A DNA stretch of 64,000 nt from Bradyrhizobium diazoefficiens (GTDB lineage Bacteria > Pseudomonadota > Alphaproteobacteria > Rhizobiales > Xanthobacteraceae): positions 62,001 to 126,000 of the forward strand of contig NZ_JAFCJJ010000017.1 of assembly GCF_018131015.1 (NCBI RefSeq), read 5' to 3'. Made by a program: the position numbers and the translations under genes. Below are positions 1 to 9,600 of the stretch, piece by piece. Within the stretch, counting starts at the first letter, position 1; the number at the start of each line of letters is the position of its first letter. A model generated the notes under the pieces. The model had not been told where the DNA came from. It saw only the letters and a list, made by a program, of their open reading frames with translations, and ran no database searches.

Positions 1-365
1 ATCTCCTTGATCTTGCCGTCCTCGAGACGAAACACCAGGCAGTAGTCGTTGTCGTAGCGCACGCCCTCCGGCGTGACATTGTCGCCCTTGGCCTCGACCA
101 CGACGATGTCGCCGTCGGCGATGAAGCGGTGGGCGACCGTCCGCGTCCGGTCGCGCAGGCGGGTGCGCACATAGCCGTGCAAATCGTTGAGGATCGCCTC
201 CTTGCCTTCGAAGGTGCGCGACCAGGAATACTGGCCGGTCACGACCCATCTGGCGTCGTCGGCAAGGCTGGCGGTGAACAGGGCGCGGTCGCGCGCGGCC
301 GGATCGGAATTGGCGGCGGCGGCGAAGATATCCTGCATCAGTTTCTTGTTGGCGCTCGCGCTCAT
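1..365 (-). CDS. SnoaL-like / NTF2-fold protein, 3' end cut by window edge
   Basis: Reading the reverse strand from the ATG at 365 gives an open frame of about 121 residues that leaves the window at base 1. It begins MSASANKKLMQDIFAAAANS and includes DDARWVVTGQYSWSRTFEGK and RFIADGDIVVVEAKG. This pattern of N-terminal helices, a Trp-containing strand and a long strand ending in VVVEAKG is typical of SnoaL-like polyketide-cyclase / ketosteroid-isomerase-fold proteins. Substrate and role cannot be told. It is divergent from the LysR gene that starts at 457, with 91 bp between them, so it is the natural regulatory target of that LysR. Family call fairly sure; function unknown. Confidence 0.72.
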   Translation of the reverse strand, partial: MSASANKKLMQDIFAAAANSDPAARDRALFTASLADDARWVVTGQYSWSRTFEGKEAILNDLHGYVRTRLRDRTRTVAHRFIADGDIVVVEAKGDNVTPEGVRYDNDYCLVFRLEDGKIKE

Positions 366-429
366 GACGGCATCTCCGTTTGGTGGCATCGCGGAGATCA
401 TCATCGCGAAAGCGTCATTCTTCAAATCG

Positions 430-449
430 ATAGAGGATATGATATCTAT
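430..449. promoter_or_regulatory. Inverted repeat in the divergent SnoaL/LysR promoter, possible LysR site
   Basis: ATAGA and TCTAT form an inverted repeat separated by 10 bp, inside an AT-rich patch that stands out from the GC-rich surroundings. It lies 8 bp before the LysR start and 65 bp from the divergent start. LysR-type regulators commonly bind dyads in such shared promoters. Binding here is inferred only from position and symmetry. Confidence 0.35.
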
Positions 450-456
450 TCACCTT

Positions 457-1380
457 ATGAATTTGACTTCGCTCGACCTCAATCTGCTGACCGCGCTCGA
501 CGCGCTGCTGCGCGAGGCCAATGTCAGCCGCGCAGGCTTGCGGATCGGCCTGTCGCAGCCGGCCGCGAGCCACGCGCTGCAGCGGCTGCGCGACATCTTC
601 GGCGATCCGCTGCTGGTGCGCACGGGCGCACGGATGGAGCTGACGCCGCGGGCGCAGGCCCTGCGCGCGCCGCTGGCGCAGGCGCTCGACCAGGTCCGCG
701 CCTTGTTCGTGCCCGAGGGCTTCGACGCGGCGCGCAGCGAGCGGCAATTCCGCCTGATGATGCCTGATCTCGCGGTCGAGCTGCTGATGCCGCCGCTGAT
801 GGAGAAGGTGACGCGCCTTGCGCCCGGCGTCCGCATCGACGTCGTGCCGTGGCGGGGACCTGCGATCTTCCACGCCGAGTTCGCCCGCACCATCGACCTC
901 GTCATCTCGATCGGCAACGCCTTCAAGGGCTTTCACCGCCAATTGCTCTACACCGACAGCGACGCGCTGGCGGTGCGACGCGGCCATCCGGCGGGCGCGA
1001 AGCTGAAGCGGCGCGAGGCTTTTCTGGCCGCACGCCATGTCGGGGTGATCATCCGCGGCCAGAGCGAAGATCTGATTGACACCTGGCTGCGGGCCAAGGG
1101 CATCGAGCGGCACATTTCGCTGGTCGTCTCAGGTTATCTGGAGGCGCTGCACGTCGCCGCCCGCACCGACCTCGTCGCCTTCGTGCCGCGCCGACTGATC
1201 GCGGCGCTGTCTCGGCAACTCGGCCTCGTCACGGTGCCGCCACCACTCGATCCCGGCATCGACGAGCAGTTCATGTTCCATCCGACCCGGGCGCAGATGG
1301 ACCCCGGCTCGATCTGGCTGAGGCGGCTGATGCTCGAGACGGGCCGGGAGCTGGAGAAGAAGGAGCGACGTGTTGGATAG
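457..1380 (+). CDS. LysR-family transcriptional regulator
   Basis: 307-residue LysR-type regulator. The N-terminal winged helix-turn-helix (about residues 5-65) contains LDLNLLTALDALL and LSQPAASHALQRLRDIFGD, the usual LysR DNA-recognition pattern. The rest is the co-inducer-binding domain and carries the LRRLMLETGR-type end seen in NodD/PcpR-like members. The frame is open upstream to 187, but the ATG at 457 gives the standard N-terminus (MNLTSLDLNLL) directly after an AT-rich promoter patch, so that start is chosen. The gene is divergent from a SnoaL-like gene, the usual layout for a LysR and its target. Ligand unknown. Confidence 0.88.
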   Translation: MNLTSLDLNLLTALDALLREANVSRAGLRIGLSQPAASHALQRLRDIFGDPLLVRTGARMELTPRAQALRAPLAQALDQVRALFVPEGFDAARSERQFRLMMPDLAVELLMPPLMEKVTRLAPGVRIDVVPWRGPAIFHAEFARTIDLVISIGNAFKGFHRQLLYTDSDALAVRRGHPAGAKLKRREAFLAARHVGVIIRGQSEDLIDTWLRAKGIERHISLVVSGYLEALHVAARTDLVAFVPRRLIAALSRQLGLVTVPPPLDPGIDEQFMFHPTRAQMDPGSIWLRRLMLETGRELEKKERRVG

Positions 1381-1403
1381 AACGCACTAACCGCAAACAC
1401 GGT

Positions 1404-1711
1404 GTCGTCCCGGCGAAGGCCCTAGTCTATGCACACATCTCGAAAAGCGACTCAAATACAGAGGCTTAGATACCCCCCTGTTTTTGAGGGATTGCCGCGT
1501 AGGTTGCCGCGCGAGTGTTGATAGGACTCATGTTTTTCGTGCTGTCGACAACCGACGAAACGATGTGTGCATACACTAGGGCGAAGGCCGGGACCCATAG
1601 CCACAGGACGCGGTTTGGCGAAGACTGGTCGTTCGGTACTTCTATCGATCGCAATCGATAGATTCCGCGGCATGGGTCCCGGGTCTGCGCTTACGCTTGC
1701 CCGGGACGACG
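1404..1711. repeat. Palindromic intergenic repeat (REP-like), split by a 160-bp insertion
   Basis: The left arm GTCGTCCCGG...CCGGGACCCATAG is split by an insertion at 1421-1580. The right arm at about 1672-1711 is GGGTCCCGGG...CCCGGGACGAC. The same arms occur uninterrupted at 18973-19092, so this is a dispersed repeat family. It sits between the LysR gene and the monooxygenase gene. It may fold as a long RNA hairpin, but no function is shown. Confidence 0.7.
1421..1580. mobile_element. 160-bp MITE-like element with inverted ends and 8-bp target duplication
   Basis: The ends are inverted repeats. The left end reads CCTAGTCTATGCACACAT (1421-1438), and the reverse complement of the right end reads CCTAGTGTATGCACACAT (1580 back to 1563), so 17 of 18 positions match. 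GCGAAGGC directly flanks both sides (1413-1420 and 1581-1588). Removing the element and one copy restores the uninterrupted repeat arm seen at 18973. It is too short to encode a transposase and contains no convincing gene. This is a non-autonomous, presumably transposed element. The parent transposon is unknown; an 8-bp duplication is compatible with several IS families. Confidence 0.72.
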
Positions 1712-1720
1712 GCCGAGAGC

Positions 1721-1798
1721 TCACGCCTTCTGCGCGTCCATCACCTTGCGCACGGCGGGGCGGTCGGACAGGCGCTTGAAATGGTCGGCGGACCTCAT
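1721..1798 (-). pseudogene. Possible 3' remnant of a glutathione S-transferase gene
   Basis: The reverse strand ends with RSADHFKRLSDRPAVRKVMDA and a stop at 1721. This resembles the final helix of GST-family proteins, in which a hydrophobic helix is followed by a RPAVxxxxxA pattern. No GST body lies upstream because the adjoining bases are the monooxygenase leader. It is read as a relic, but the match is short and could be chance. Confidence 0.3.
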
Positions 1799-1918
1799 GG
1801 GAAAACCGGAAATTAGCGGCTGTGGCCGGTCAGGTCCATAGCAGGAGGCGTCCTCTTCGCAGTTGCCCAAGACCGCCCGCCTGTGCCAAGACGCCCGCAA
1901 TCGGAGGGGTTTTTTGTC

Positions 1919-3196
1919 ATGACGGTCCTTATCGCCGGCGGCGGCATCGGCGGGCTGACGCTGGCGCTCAGCCTGCACGGAATCGGCGTTCCCGTAAAAG
2001 TTTTCGAGAGCGTCGCGGAGCTGAAGCCGCTCGGCGTCGGTATCAACGTGCTGCCGCACGCGGTACGCGAGCTGATCGAGCTCGGGCTGATGGAGAAGCT
2101 CGACGCCAGCGGCGTGCGCACCCGCGAGCTGGCCTATTTCTCCAAGCACGGCAAGCCGATCTGGAGCGAGCCGCGCGGGCTGGAGGCCGGCTACAAATGG
2201 CCGCAATTCTCGATCCATCGCGGCACGCTGCAGCAGATCCTGCTGGACACCGCGATCGAGCGGCTGGGGCGCGAGAACATCCTCACCAGCCATCATCTGA
2301 CCGGCTGGAGCGAGACCGCGGGCGGCGTCCGCGCCGACTTCATCGACAAGGCGACCGGCAAGCCCGCCGGGCCTTACGAAGGCGCGATCCTGATCGCGGC
2401 CGACGGCATCCATTCCGCCGTGCGAGAAAAGCTCTATCCGAAGGAAGGCCCGCCGATCTGGAACGGCCGCATCCTCTGGCGCGGCGTCACGCCGGCAAAG
2501 GCGTTCCTCACCGGCCGCACCATGATCATGGCCGGGCACGAGATCCTGAAATTCGTCTGCTACCCGATCTCGAAGGAGCCGGATGCCGCGGGCAATTACG
2601 CGATCAACTGGGTCGCCGAGCGCCACATGCCGCCGACCTACCAGTGGCGGCGCGAGGACTACAACCGCACCGCGCGGCTGGAAGAGTTTCTGCCCTGGTT
2701 CGAGAACTGGCAGTTCGACTGGCTCGACGTGCCCGGCCTGATCCGCAACTGCCCGCACGCCTATGAATATCCGCTGGTCGACCGCGATCCGGTCTCGCAA
2801 TGGACCTTTGGCCGCGTCACGCTGATGGGCGACGCCGCGCATCCGATGTACCCGATCGGCTCGAACGGCGCCTCGCAGGCAATCCTCGATGCCCGCACCA
2901 TCACCCGCGAGATCCTGGCCCATGGCCCGACCACCGCGGCGCTGCTGGCCTATGAGGCCGAGCGCAGGCCCGCGACCACCGACCTCGTGCTGCTCAACCG
3001 CAAGAACGGTCCCGAGCAGGTGATGCAGCTCGTCGAGGAGCGCGCGCCCGACGGCTACAAGATCGTCACCGACGTGCTGTCGCAGCAGGAGCTGGAGGGC
3101 ATCGCCGCCAACTACAAGCGCGTCGCCGGCTTCCAGGTCGAGGCGCTGAACGCGAAGCCGCCGATCGTGAGCAAGGACGCGCGCGCAGGGGCGTGA
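1919..3196 (+). CDS. FAD-dependent monooxygenase (flavin-dependent oxidoreductase)
   Basis: 425-residue class A flavoprotein hydroxylase-like enzyme. The N-terminus carries the FAD Rossmann motif GGGIGGLTLALSL (about residues 7-19). The middle carries the DG-type motif AADGIHSAVREKLYP, and residues around 300 carry the GD motif LMGDAAHPMYPIGSNGASQA, which contacts the FAD ribityl and pyrophosphate groups. The start at 1919 is preceded by GGAGGGG at a slightly long spacing; an in-frame start at 1883 would give an unusual N-terminus. Such enzymes use NAD(P)H and O2 to hydroxylate aromatic or related substrates. The MYPIGSNGA signature recalls PhzS-like oxidoreductases, but the substrate is not identifiable. 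Confidence 0.85.
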   Translation: MTVLIAGGGIGGLTLALSLHGIGVPVKVFESVAELKPLGVGINVLPHAVRELIELGLMEKLDASGVRTRELAYFSKHGKPIWSEPRGLEAGYKWPQFSIHRGTLQQILLDTAIERLGRENILTSHHLTGWSETAGGVRADFIDKATGKPAGPYEGAILIAADGIHSAVREKLYPKEGPPIWNGRILWRGVTPAKAFLTGRTMIMAGHEILKFVCYPISKEPDAAGNYAINWVAERHMPPTYQWRREDYNRTARLEEFLPWFENWQFDWLDVPGLIRNCPHAYEYPLVDRDPVSQWTFGRVTLMGDAAHPMYPIGSNGASQAILDARTITREILAHGPTTAALLAYEAERRPATTDLVLLNRKNGPEQVMQLVEERAPDGYKIVTDVLSQQELEGIAANYKRVAGFQVEALNAKPPIVSKDARAGA

Positions 3197-3227
3197 GGTT
3201 TCGCGTAAGGCGAAATGCTCGTTAATG

Positions 3228-3390
3228 TGCCCTCGCCCCTTGTGGGAGAGGGCAGCGACGCCAGTAGACACAAACTCACTGGGGTGAGGGGTCCGTCTCC
3301 GCGCATTCGTCTCTCTGTTATTGAATTCGCTGAAGCAACCCCTCATCCGGCGCTTCGCGCCACCTTCTCCCACAAGGGGAGAAGGAAGAT
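3228..3390. repeat. Palindromic intergenic repeat, CCCTTGTGGGAGAGG type
   Basis: CCTCGCCCCTTGTGGGAGAGG near 3228 is inverted relative to CCTTCTCCCACAAGGGGAGAAGG near 3365. The intervening sequence also has inverted pieces (GGGGTGAGGGG against CCCCTCATCC). It lies between convergent genes and could end transcription from both sides by forming a long hairpin, although no U-run was seen. Confidence 0.6.
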
Positions 3391-3406
3391 GGAGTGCGTG
3401 GCCGGA

Positions 3407-3829
3407 TTATTTTCCCACCACCCGCGCCGCCTCCAACAACCGCTCGCTCGCCGTTGCGGTCGCGAGCAGCGTGCCGTCCTCGGCCATCAGCTTGCCCTCG
3501 ACGAACGCAATCGTCTTGCCGAGCTGGGTCACCCTCGCCTCGCCGATGATCGGCCCGGGCTTGGCGGGGCTGAGAAAATTTACCGTCATGCTGATCGTGG
3601 TGGTGTAGAGCCGGCCCTCGCTCATCACGAGCACCGCCGGCCCCATCGTGTCGTCGAGCATGGAGGAGAGCAGGCCGCCCTGGATGAAGCCCGCCGGGTT
3701 GCAGAACTCCGGCTTGCCTTCGAAGCCGACTTTGATCCAGCCGTCCTCGGGACGGGCGTCGATCAGTCGCCAGCCGATGAGCTCGGCGCAGGGCGGCCTC
3801 GGAAAGTTGTCGAGTGCGGTCTTGACCAT
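3407..3829 (-). CDS. PaaI-family hotdog-fold thioesterase
   Basis: 140-residue single hotdog domain. The central helix motif NPAGFIQGGLLSSMLDDTMG matches the PaaI/YbgC-type acyl-CoA thioesterase pattern, in which the Gly-Gly turn and the following Asp take part in catalysis. The later strand LYTTTISMTVNFLSPAKPG is also typical. The ATG at 3829 has GGAGG eight bases upstream; a GTG at 3853 is possible but less well supported. The likely reaction is hydrolysis of acyl-CoA thioesters, perhaps of aromatic catabolites. No pathway partner is adjacent: mutY lies upstream on the same strand, 71 bp away. Confidence 0.82.
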   Translation of the reverse strand: MVKTALDNFPRPPCAELIGWRLIDARPEDGWIKVGFEGKPEFCNPAGFIQGGLLSSMLDDTMGPAVLVMSEGRLYTTTISMTVNFLSPAKPGPIIGEARVTQLGKTIAFVEGKLMAEDGTLLATATASERLLEAARVVGK

Positions 3830-3900
3830 TGGGGCAGCCTCCGTTTCGCGCACTGATAGCGCTGCGCTGCTGCCAGCGTGCTGTCAGGAGAGAGGCGCGA

Positions 3901-5001
3901 TCAAACGTCCAGCGCGTGCGCGATCACCTTGCGCATGACGTTGGGCAGCGCTTCGCCGGCAAGGGTCGCGATCGGCACCCAGCGCATCCCTTCGGGCGCG
4001 CGGGTGCGCGCCTCGGCCTTCGCGGTGTAGACCACGAGCTCCAGCGGAAAATGCGTGAAGACGTGGGTGACCACGCCCACCCTGCGCTGCCAGCGCGACA
4101 GCCCTTTCAGGCCGGGCGCATGCTTCCTCGCCGCTGCATCGTCCTGGCCTGCGAGCCAGTCCGACCCCGGCACTTCGGTCATGCCGCCGAGCAGGCCCTT
4201 TTCGGGGCGTGAGCGGACGAGTAGCTCGTCGCCGCGCGTAACGACGAAGGCCGCGCCGCGGCGCAACGCACCGCTCTTCTTCGACGCCTTGCGCGGAAAC
4301 GTTTCCTGCGTGCCTTTCGCGCGCGCCGTGCAATCCTCGCTCAGCGGGCAGAGCGAGCAGGCCGGCTTCTTCGGCGTGCAGATCGAGGCACCCAGATCCA
4401 TCAGCGCCTGCGCGCTATCGCCGGCGCGAGTATCCGCCAGCAGCGTCGCCGCGAGTTGCTGGATGCGTGTCTTGGCCAGCGGCAGTTCTTCCTCAACGGC
4501 ATAGAGCCGCGACACCACGCGCTCGATATTACCGTCGACCGGCATGGTGCGCCGGTCGAAGGCGATCGCCGCGATCGCCGCCGCCGTGTACGGCCCGATG
4601 CCCGGCAGCGCGCGCAGCCCCTCCTCCGTGTCGGGAAAGATGCCGCCGTGCTCGCGCGTCACCGCGACCGCACAGGCATGGAGGTTGCGCGCGCGCGAAT
4701 AGTAGCCAAGCCCGGCCCACATCCGCAGCACATCGTCCTGCGAGGCCCGCCCGAGCGCCGCGACATCCGGCCAGCGCGCGAGGAATTTCTCGAAATAGGG
4801 CCCGACCGCCTTCACGGTGGTCTGCTGCAGCATGATCTCCGACAGCCAGACGCGGTACGGATCCGACGCCTCCCCGGGGGCCGCGCGCCACGGCAAGCGG
4901 CGACGGTGGCGGTCGTACCAGGCAAGCAGCCATGCGGGGCGCGAGGAGGTCTCCGACTGAACTGGTTCCTGTTTGGCCTTGAGGGCGGATCTGGCGCTCA
5001 T
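3901..5001 (-). CDS. mutY: A/G-specific adenine DNA glycosylase MutY
   Basis: 366-residue MutY. It removes adenine mispaired with 8-oxoguanine in base excision repair. The catalytic Glu lies in SEIMLQQT (about residues 54-61), the helix-hairpin-helix is LPGIGPYTA (about 132-140), and the catalytic Asp is in VDGNIERV (about D156). The [4Fe-4S] loop fits C-x6-C-x2-C-x5-C exactly at about residues 208, 215, 218 and 224. The C-terminal half is the Nudix-like 8-oxoG-sensing domain (KGLLGGMTEVPGSDW). The ATG at 5001 gives the usual length; the frame is open further upstream, but that part overlaps an intergenic repeat. Confidence 0.95.
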   Translation of the reverse strand: MSARSALKAKQEPVQSETSSRPAWLLAWYDRHRRRLPWRAAPGEASDPYRVWLSEIMLQQTTVKAVGPYFEKFLARWPDVAALGRASQDDVLRMWAGLGYYSRARNLHACAVAVTREHGGIFPDTEEGLRALPGIGPYTAAAIAAIAFDRRTMPVDGNIERVVSRLYAVEEELPLAKTRIQQLAATLLADTRAGDSAQALMDLGASICTPKKPACSLCPLSEDCTARAKGTQETFPRKASKKSGALRRGAAFVVTRGDELLVRSRPEKGLLGGMTEVPGSDWLAGQDDAAARKHAPGLKGLSRWQRRVGVVTHVFTHFPLELVVYTAKAEARTRAPEGMRWVPIATLAGEALPNVMRKVIAHALDV

Positions 5002-5036
5002 ACGGCCACTGTAGCGACAAGCTGACAACCTCTCCA

Positions 5037-5119
5037 CGTCATGCCCGCGCTTGTCGCGGGCATCCACGTCTTTCTTCGCGGAAGAACGTGGATGGCCGGG
5101 ACAAAGCCCGGCCATGACG
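5037..5119. repeat. Palindromic intergenic repeat (CGTCAT...ATGACG type)
   Basis: CGTCATGCCCGCGCTTGTCG and GGCATCCACGTCTTTCTTCG are followed by their partial complements, ending GGATGGCCGGG and GGCCATGACG. The outer ends CGTCAT and ATGACG are inverted. It separates the divergent mutY and DUF721 genes. A related copy lies at 10151-10271. Confidence 0.65.
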
Positions 5120-5162
5120 GCGGAGCGCATGTGGCCAGCGCCCCGGAGTGCTATAAGGGTCC

Positions 5163-5654
5163 ATGTCCAAATTCCCTCCAAAACCCGGTCCGATCAGCGC
5201 AAAGCCGCTGTCGCTGCTGCTCAACGACGTCTTCGCCGAGGCCTATGCCAGGCAGGGCTTTGCAGCGCGCGAGCTGGTGACGCGGTGGGCGGAGATCGCG
5301 GGGCCGGAGATCGCGGCCCATGCCGAGCCGCTGAAGATGCAATGGCCGCGGCCGGTCGAGGGCCAGCCGCAGGAGCCGGCGACCCTGGTGCTCCGGGTCG
5401 AGGGGCCGATGGCGCTGGAGATCCAGCACTCGGCCGACGTGATCCTGGAGCGGGTCAACCGTTTCTTCGGCTGGAGCGCGGTCGGCAAGCTGGCCTTCCG
5501 CCAGGCTCCGCTGTCGCGCACCCGCCGCCCGGCCCGGCCCGGCCCGCCGGACCCAAAGGCGGTCGCCAAGGTGGCGGAGAGCCTGACCGACATCGAGGAT
5601 GAAGACCTGAAGACGGCGCTGGCGCGCCTCGGGGCCGCCATCAAGCGAAATTGA
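5163..5654 (+). CDS. DUF721 (DciA-like) protein
   Basis: 163 residues. Residues about 15-110 form the DUF721 domain, with LSLLLNDVFAEAYARQGFAARELVTRWAEIAGPEIAAHAEPLKMQWP and the strand LVLRVEGPMALEIQHSADVILERVNRFFG. The C-terminus is a basic, proline-rich linker and a short helix. DUF721 includes DciA, the replicative helicase (DnaB) operator found where phage-type DnaC/DnaI loaders are absent, so a role in helicase loading is a family-based inference. AAGGG precedes the ATG. It is followed by the DsbA-like and smc genes on the same strand. Confidence 0.8.
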   Translation: MSKFPPKPGPISAKPLSLLLNDVFAEAYARQGFAARELVTRWAEIAGPEIAAHAEPLKMQWPRPVEGQPQEPATLVLRVEGPMALEIQHSADVILERVNRFFGWSAVGKLAFRQAPLSRTRRPARPGPPDPKAVAKVAESLTDIEDEDLKTALARLGAAIKRN

Positions 5655-5762
5655 GCCTCATTTCGCGGCCAATCTGGACCCGTCCTTGTGGCCCGCCATT
5701 GCCTCAAACGACGTTTCAAGCTAGCGACAGGCCGCCCGGACGGGGGAACTCCGGGCGGGACC

Positions 5763-6440
5763 ATGCCAATCCGGGAGCCGACCTTGATCATCACGCGCCG
5801 CGCCTTCACCACGATGCTGTCGCTGACCGGACTTGCCGCGCTCGCCGGGCTCTCGCCGCTGCGCCTGATCTCCGAAGCGATGGCGCAAAGCGCCGCCGAC
5901 GTGGCCAAGCCCGTCTCGCTGCCCGACATGGCGCTCGGCCCGAAGGATGCCGCCGTCACCATCACCGAATACGCCTCGATGACCTGCCCGCACTGCGCGG
6001 CCTTCAACGAGCAGGTGTTCCCGAAGATCAAGTCGGAATATATCGATACCGGCAAGATCCGTTACGTCTTCCGCGAGTTTCCGCTCGACATCAAGGCCGC
6101 CGCCGGCTCGATGCTGTCGCGCTGCATCGCCAAGGACGATGCGCCAAAGTACTTCGCGGTCACCGACATGCTGTTCCGCCAGCAGAACGACTGGGTGGTG
6201 AAGAACACCACGGAGACCCTGACGCGGATCGGCAAGCAGGCCGGCCTCACGCAAGCGCAGGTCGAGGCCTGCCTGAAGGACCAGGCACTGCTCGACAAGA
6301 TCGCCGCCGACCAGAAATACGCAAGCGACGTGCTCAAGGTCGATTCCACGCCGACCTTCTTCATCAATGGCGAGAAGATCAAGGGCGAAGCCTCGTTCGA
6401 CGAGTTCGCAAAGAAGATCAATCCGCTCTTGAAGAGCTGA
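5763..6440 (+). CDS. DsbA-family thioredoxin-fold protein with CPHC active site
   Basis: 225 residues from the ATG at 5763. The N-terminus ITRRAFTTMLSLTGLAALAG is a twin-arginine-like or Sec signal ending near AMAQS, so export to the periplasm is likely. The mature part carries the redox motif CPHC in YASMTCPHCAAFNEQVFP, the helical insertion, the cis-Pro loop VDSTPTFFINGEKIKG and the C-terminal helix. This is the DsbA/BdbD-type layout for periplasmic disulfide exchange. An upstream in-frame start at 5688 would bury the signal peptide, so it was not used. smc follows 219 bp downstream. Confidence 0.88.
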   Translation: MPIREPTLIITRRAFTTMLSLTGLAALAGLSPLRLISEAMAQSAADVAKPVSLPDMALGPKDAAVTITEYASMTCPHCAAFNEQVFPKIKSEYIDTGKIRYVFREFPLDIKAAAGSMLSRCIAKDDAPKYFAVTDMLFRQQNDWVVKNTTETLTRIGKQAGLTQAQVEACLKDQALLDKIAADQKYASDVLKVDSTPTFFINGEKIKGEASFDEFAKKINPLLKS

Positions 6441-6659
6441 TTCGTCACCGCCAGCACCTGATTCGCGCGCTCCAAAGCCGTAAATTTCCCGGCATAAATC
6501 CCTTGGGAAAAACAGCTTTTGCCGGTTGCCCTCGCGATACACCGCGGCCATTGTCCAGCCGCATGAGCCGCCTCGCGCGACTCACCCAGAGAGCGACATT
6601 GCCTTCCATGGTATTGTCCCGGCAGGGGGATTCGCGCCTGCCAAAAGAGATGCGTGCTT

Positions 6660-9600
6660 ATGAAAATCACCCGCCTGCGCCTTCACGGCTTCAAGTCCTT
6701 CGTTGAGCCCACGGACTTCGTCATCGAGCCCGGCCTGACCGGTGTGGTCGGCCCCAACGGCTGCGGCAAGTCCAACCTCGTCGAGGCGCTGCGCTGGGCG
6801 ATGGGCGAGACGTCGTACAAGAGCTTGCGCGCCGCCGACATGGACGCGGTGATCTTCGCCGGCTCCGGCAACCGCCCGGCGCGCAACCACGCCGAAGTGA
6901 CGATGACGATCGACAACGCCGATCGCACCGCGCCCGCGGCGATGAACGACAGCCAGCTGCTGGAAATCTCCCGCCGCATCGAGCGCGAGGCCGGCTCGGT
7001 CTATCGCATCAATGGCCGCGACGTGCGCGCGCGCGACGTGCAGATCCTGTTCGCGGACGCCGCCACCGGCGCGCGCTCGCCCGCCCTCGTCCACCAGGGC
7101 AAGATCGGCGAGATCATCCAGGCCAAGCCCGAGCAGCGCCGCCGCGTGCTGGAAGACGCCGCGGGCGTCGCCGGCCTGCACGCCCGCCGTCACGAAGCCG
7201 AGCTGCGGCTCAAGGCCGCCGAAACCAACCTCACCCGCGTCGAGGACGTGATCGGCCAGCTCTCCGGCCAGATGGAAGGCCTGAAGAAGCAGGCCCGCCA
7301 GGCCGTGCGCTATCGCGAGGTCGCGGCCAAGGTCCGCAAGGCCGAAGCCACGCTGTTCCATCTGCGCTGGATCGGCGCCCATGCCGATGTCAACGAGTCC
7401 GGCCACACCCATGATCTCGCCGTCCGCGAGATGGCCGAGCGCACCCAGCACCAGGCCGAGGCCGCCCGCATCCAGGCGATCCGCGCCGCCGAAATGCCGG
7501 CGCTGCGCGATGCCGAAGCGCGCGCCGCGGCCGGGCTGCAGCACCTGACCAATGCCCGCGAGCTGCTCGATCGCGAGGAAGAGCGCGCCAAGGAGCGCGT
7601 CGCCGAGCTCGAGCGCCGCCTCGCCCAGTTCGAGGGCGACATCTCCCGCGCCCAGCAACAAACCATGGACGCCGACGTCGCGCTGCAGCGGCTCGACACC
7701 GAGGACGCCGAGCTGAAGGAAGAGATCAAGTCGCGCGTCGAGAAACGCTCCGGCGTGGACGAGCGCGTCGGCGAAGCCGAGGCGGTGCTGACCGAAGCCG
7801 AAGGCCAGTTCGCCGAGCTCACCACGGCGCTCGCCGACCTCACCGCCAGGCGCAACCAGCTCGAGGCCAATGTCCGCACCCATCGCGACAAGCTTGCCCG
7901 TCTCGACCAGGAAATCGCCAACGTCGCGGCCGAGGAGCAGAAGCTTGCAACCGAGACCGGCGGCTTCGGCGATCTCGACGAGCTGACGGCCGCGGTCGAG
8001 AACGCGGAGCAGACGCTTGCGGCGTCCGAAGCAGCAGCGCAGGCGAGCGAAGCCGCCCACGTCGCTGCGCGACAGACGCTGGAATCCTCGCGCTCGCCGT
8101 TGAATGAGGCTGACAAGCGCGTGCAGCGGCTCGACACCGAGGCGCGCACGATCTCCAAGATCGTCAATGGCGAGACCAAGAATTTGTGGCCGCCGATCAT
8201 CGACGGCATCACCGTCGACAAGGGGTTTGAAAAGGCGATCGGCGCCGCGCTGGGCGACGATCTCGACGCGCCCGTCGATCCGTCGGCGCCGATGCGCTGG
8301 ACCAATGCCGGCGTGATGGATGGCGATCCGGCGCTGCCGGAGGGCGCGGTTCCGCTCGCCAACCACGTGCAGGCGCCGGCCGAGCTCGCCCGCCGCCTGG
8401 CGCAGATTGGCGTCGTGCCGCGCGAGCGCGGCGCCGAGCTCGTCTCGCAGCTCAAGACCGGCCAGCGGCTGGTTTCGCCCGAGGGCGACGTCTGGCGCTG
8501 GGACGGCTTTGTCGCCGCCGCCCACGCCCCGACCGGCGCCGCGCGGCGCCTCGCCGAGCGCGCCCGCCTCGTCGACATCGAGAACGAGCTGGAGCAGGCC
8601 CGCATCGACGCGCAGATCAAGCGCCAGGCGCTGGAGAATGCCGAGGCCGAGCTGCAGATGGCCGCGAGCACCGAAGGCGCCTCGCGCGAAGCCTGGCGTG
8701 CCGCGCAGCGCGAGCTCAACGCCGCGCGCGAGCGCCACGCCACCGCCGAGCGCGAGATCAGCCGCCACGCCGCGCGCAAGGCGACGCTATCGGAAGCGCA
8801 CAGCCGTCTTGCTGCCGACCGCGCCGAGGCCGAAGCGGCTTTCGAATACGCCGAGGCAGGGATCACCGAGCTGCCGTCGAGCGAGGACACCGAGACCCGC
8901 CTCGCCGCCGTCCGCAGTGACATCGAAGGCCATCGCCGCATGGCCGCCCAGGTCCGCGCCGAGGCGCAGGCGCTGGCGCGCGAGGCCGAGCTTGCCGACC
9001 GCCGCGTGCAGGCGATCCTCGCCGAGCGCACCGAGTGGGCGAACCGCAAGGAGAGCGCGGCCTCCCATATCGACACCATCCAGACCCGCATCACCGAGGT
9101 CTCGATCGAGCGCAGCGATCTCGAAAACGCGCCCGCCGTGTTCGCCGAGAAGCGCAGCGCGCTGATCACCGAGATCGAATACGCCGAGAACGACCGCCGC
9201 ATGGCGGCCGACGCGCTCGCCAGCGCCGAGACCGCGATGGCGGAAACCGACCGCGTCGCCAAGCTGACGTTAGAGGCCCTCTCCAGCGCCCGCGAGGCCA
9301 CGGCCCGCGCCGAGGAGCGCATGGACGGCGCGCGGCGCCGGCTCGAGGACATCGAGCGCGAGATCCGCGACATGCTCGAGGTCGAGCCGCAAGCCGTGGC
9401 TGGCCTTGCCGAGCTTGAGCCCGGCGCCGAGCTGCCGCCGCTGCACGACATCGAGGAAGACCTCGAAAAGATGCGCCGCGACCGCGAGCGCCTCGGCGCC
9501 GTCAATTTGCGCGCCGAGGAAGAGCTGCGCGAGGTCGAGACCCAGCACACCGGTCTGGTTACCGAGCGCGACGACCTGGTCGAAGCCATCAAGCGGCTGC

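Noticed and set aside
187..456. N-terminal extension of the LysR protein
   Set aside because: It overlaps the divergent SnoaL-like gene and lacks LysR character; the HTH begins at the ATG at 457.
1421..1580. Integron attC or tRNA-like element
   Set aside because: The matching ends plus 8-bp flanking duplication are explained by transposition; there are no attC core sites or cloverleaf.
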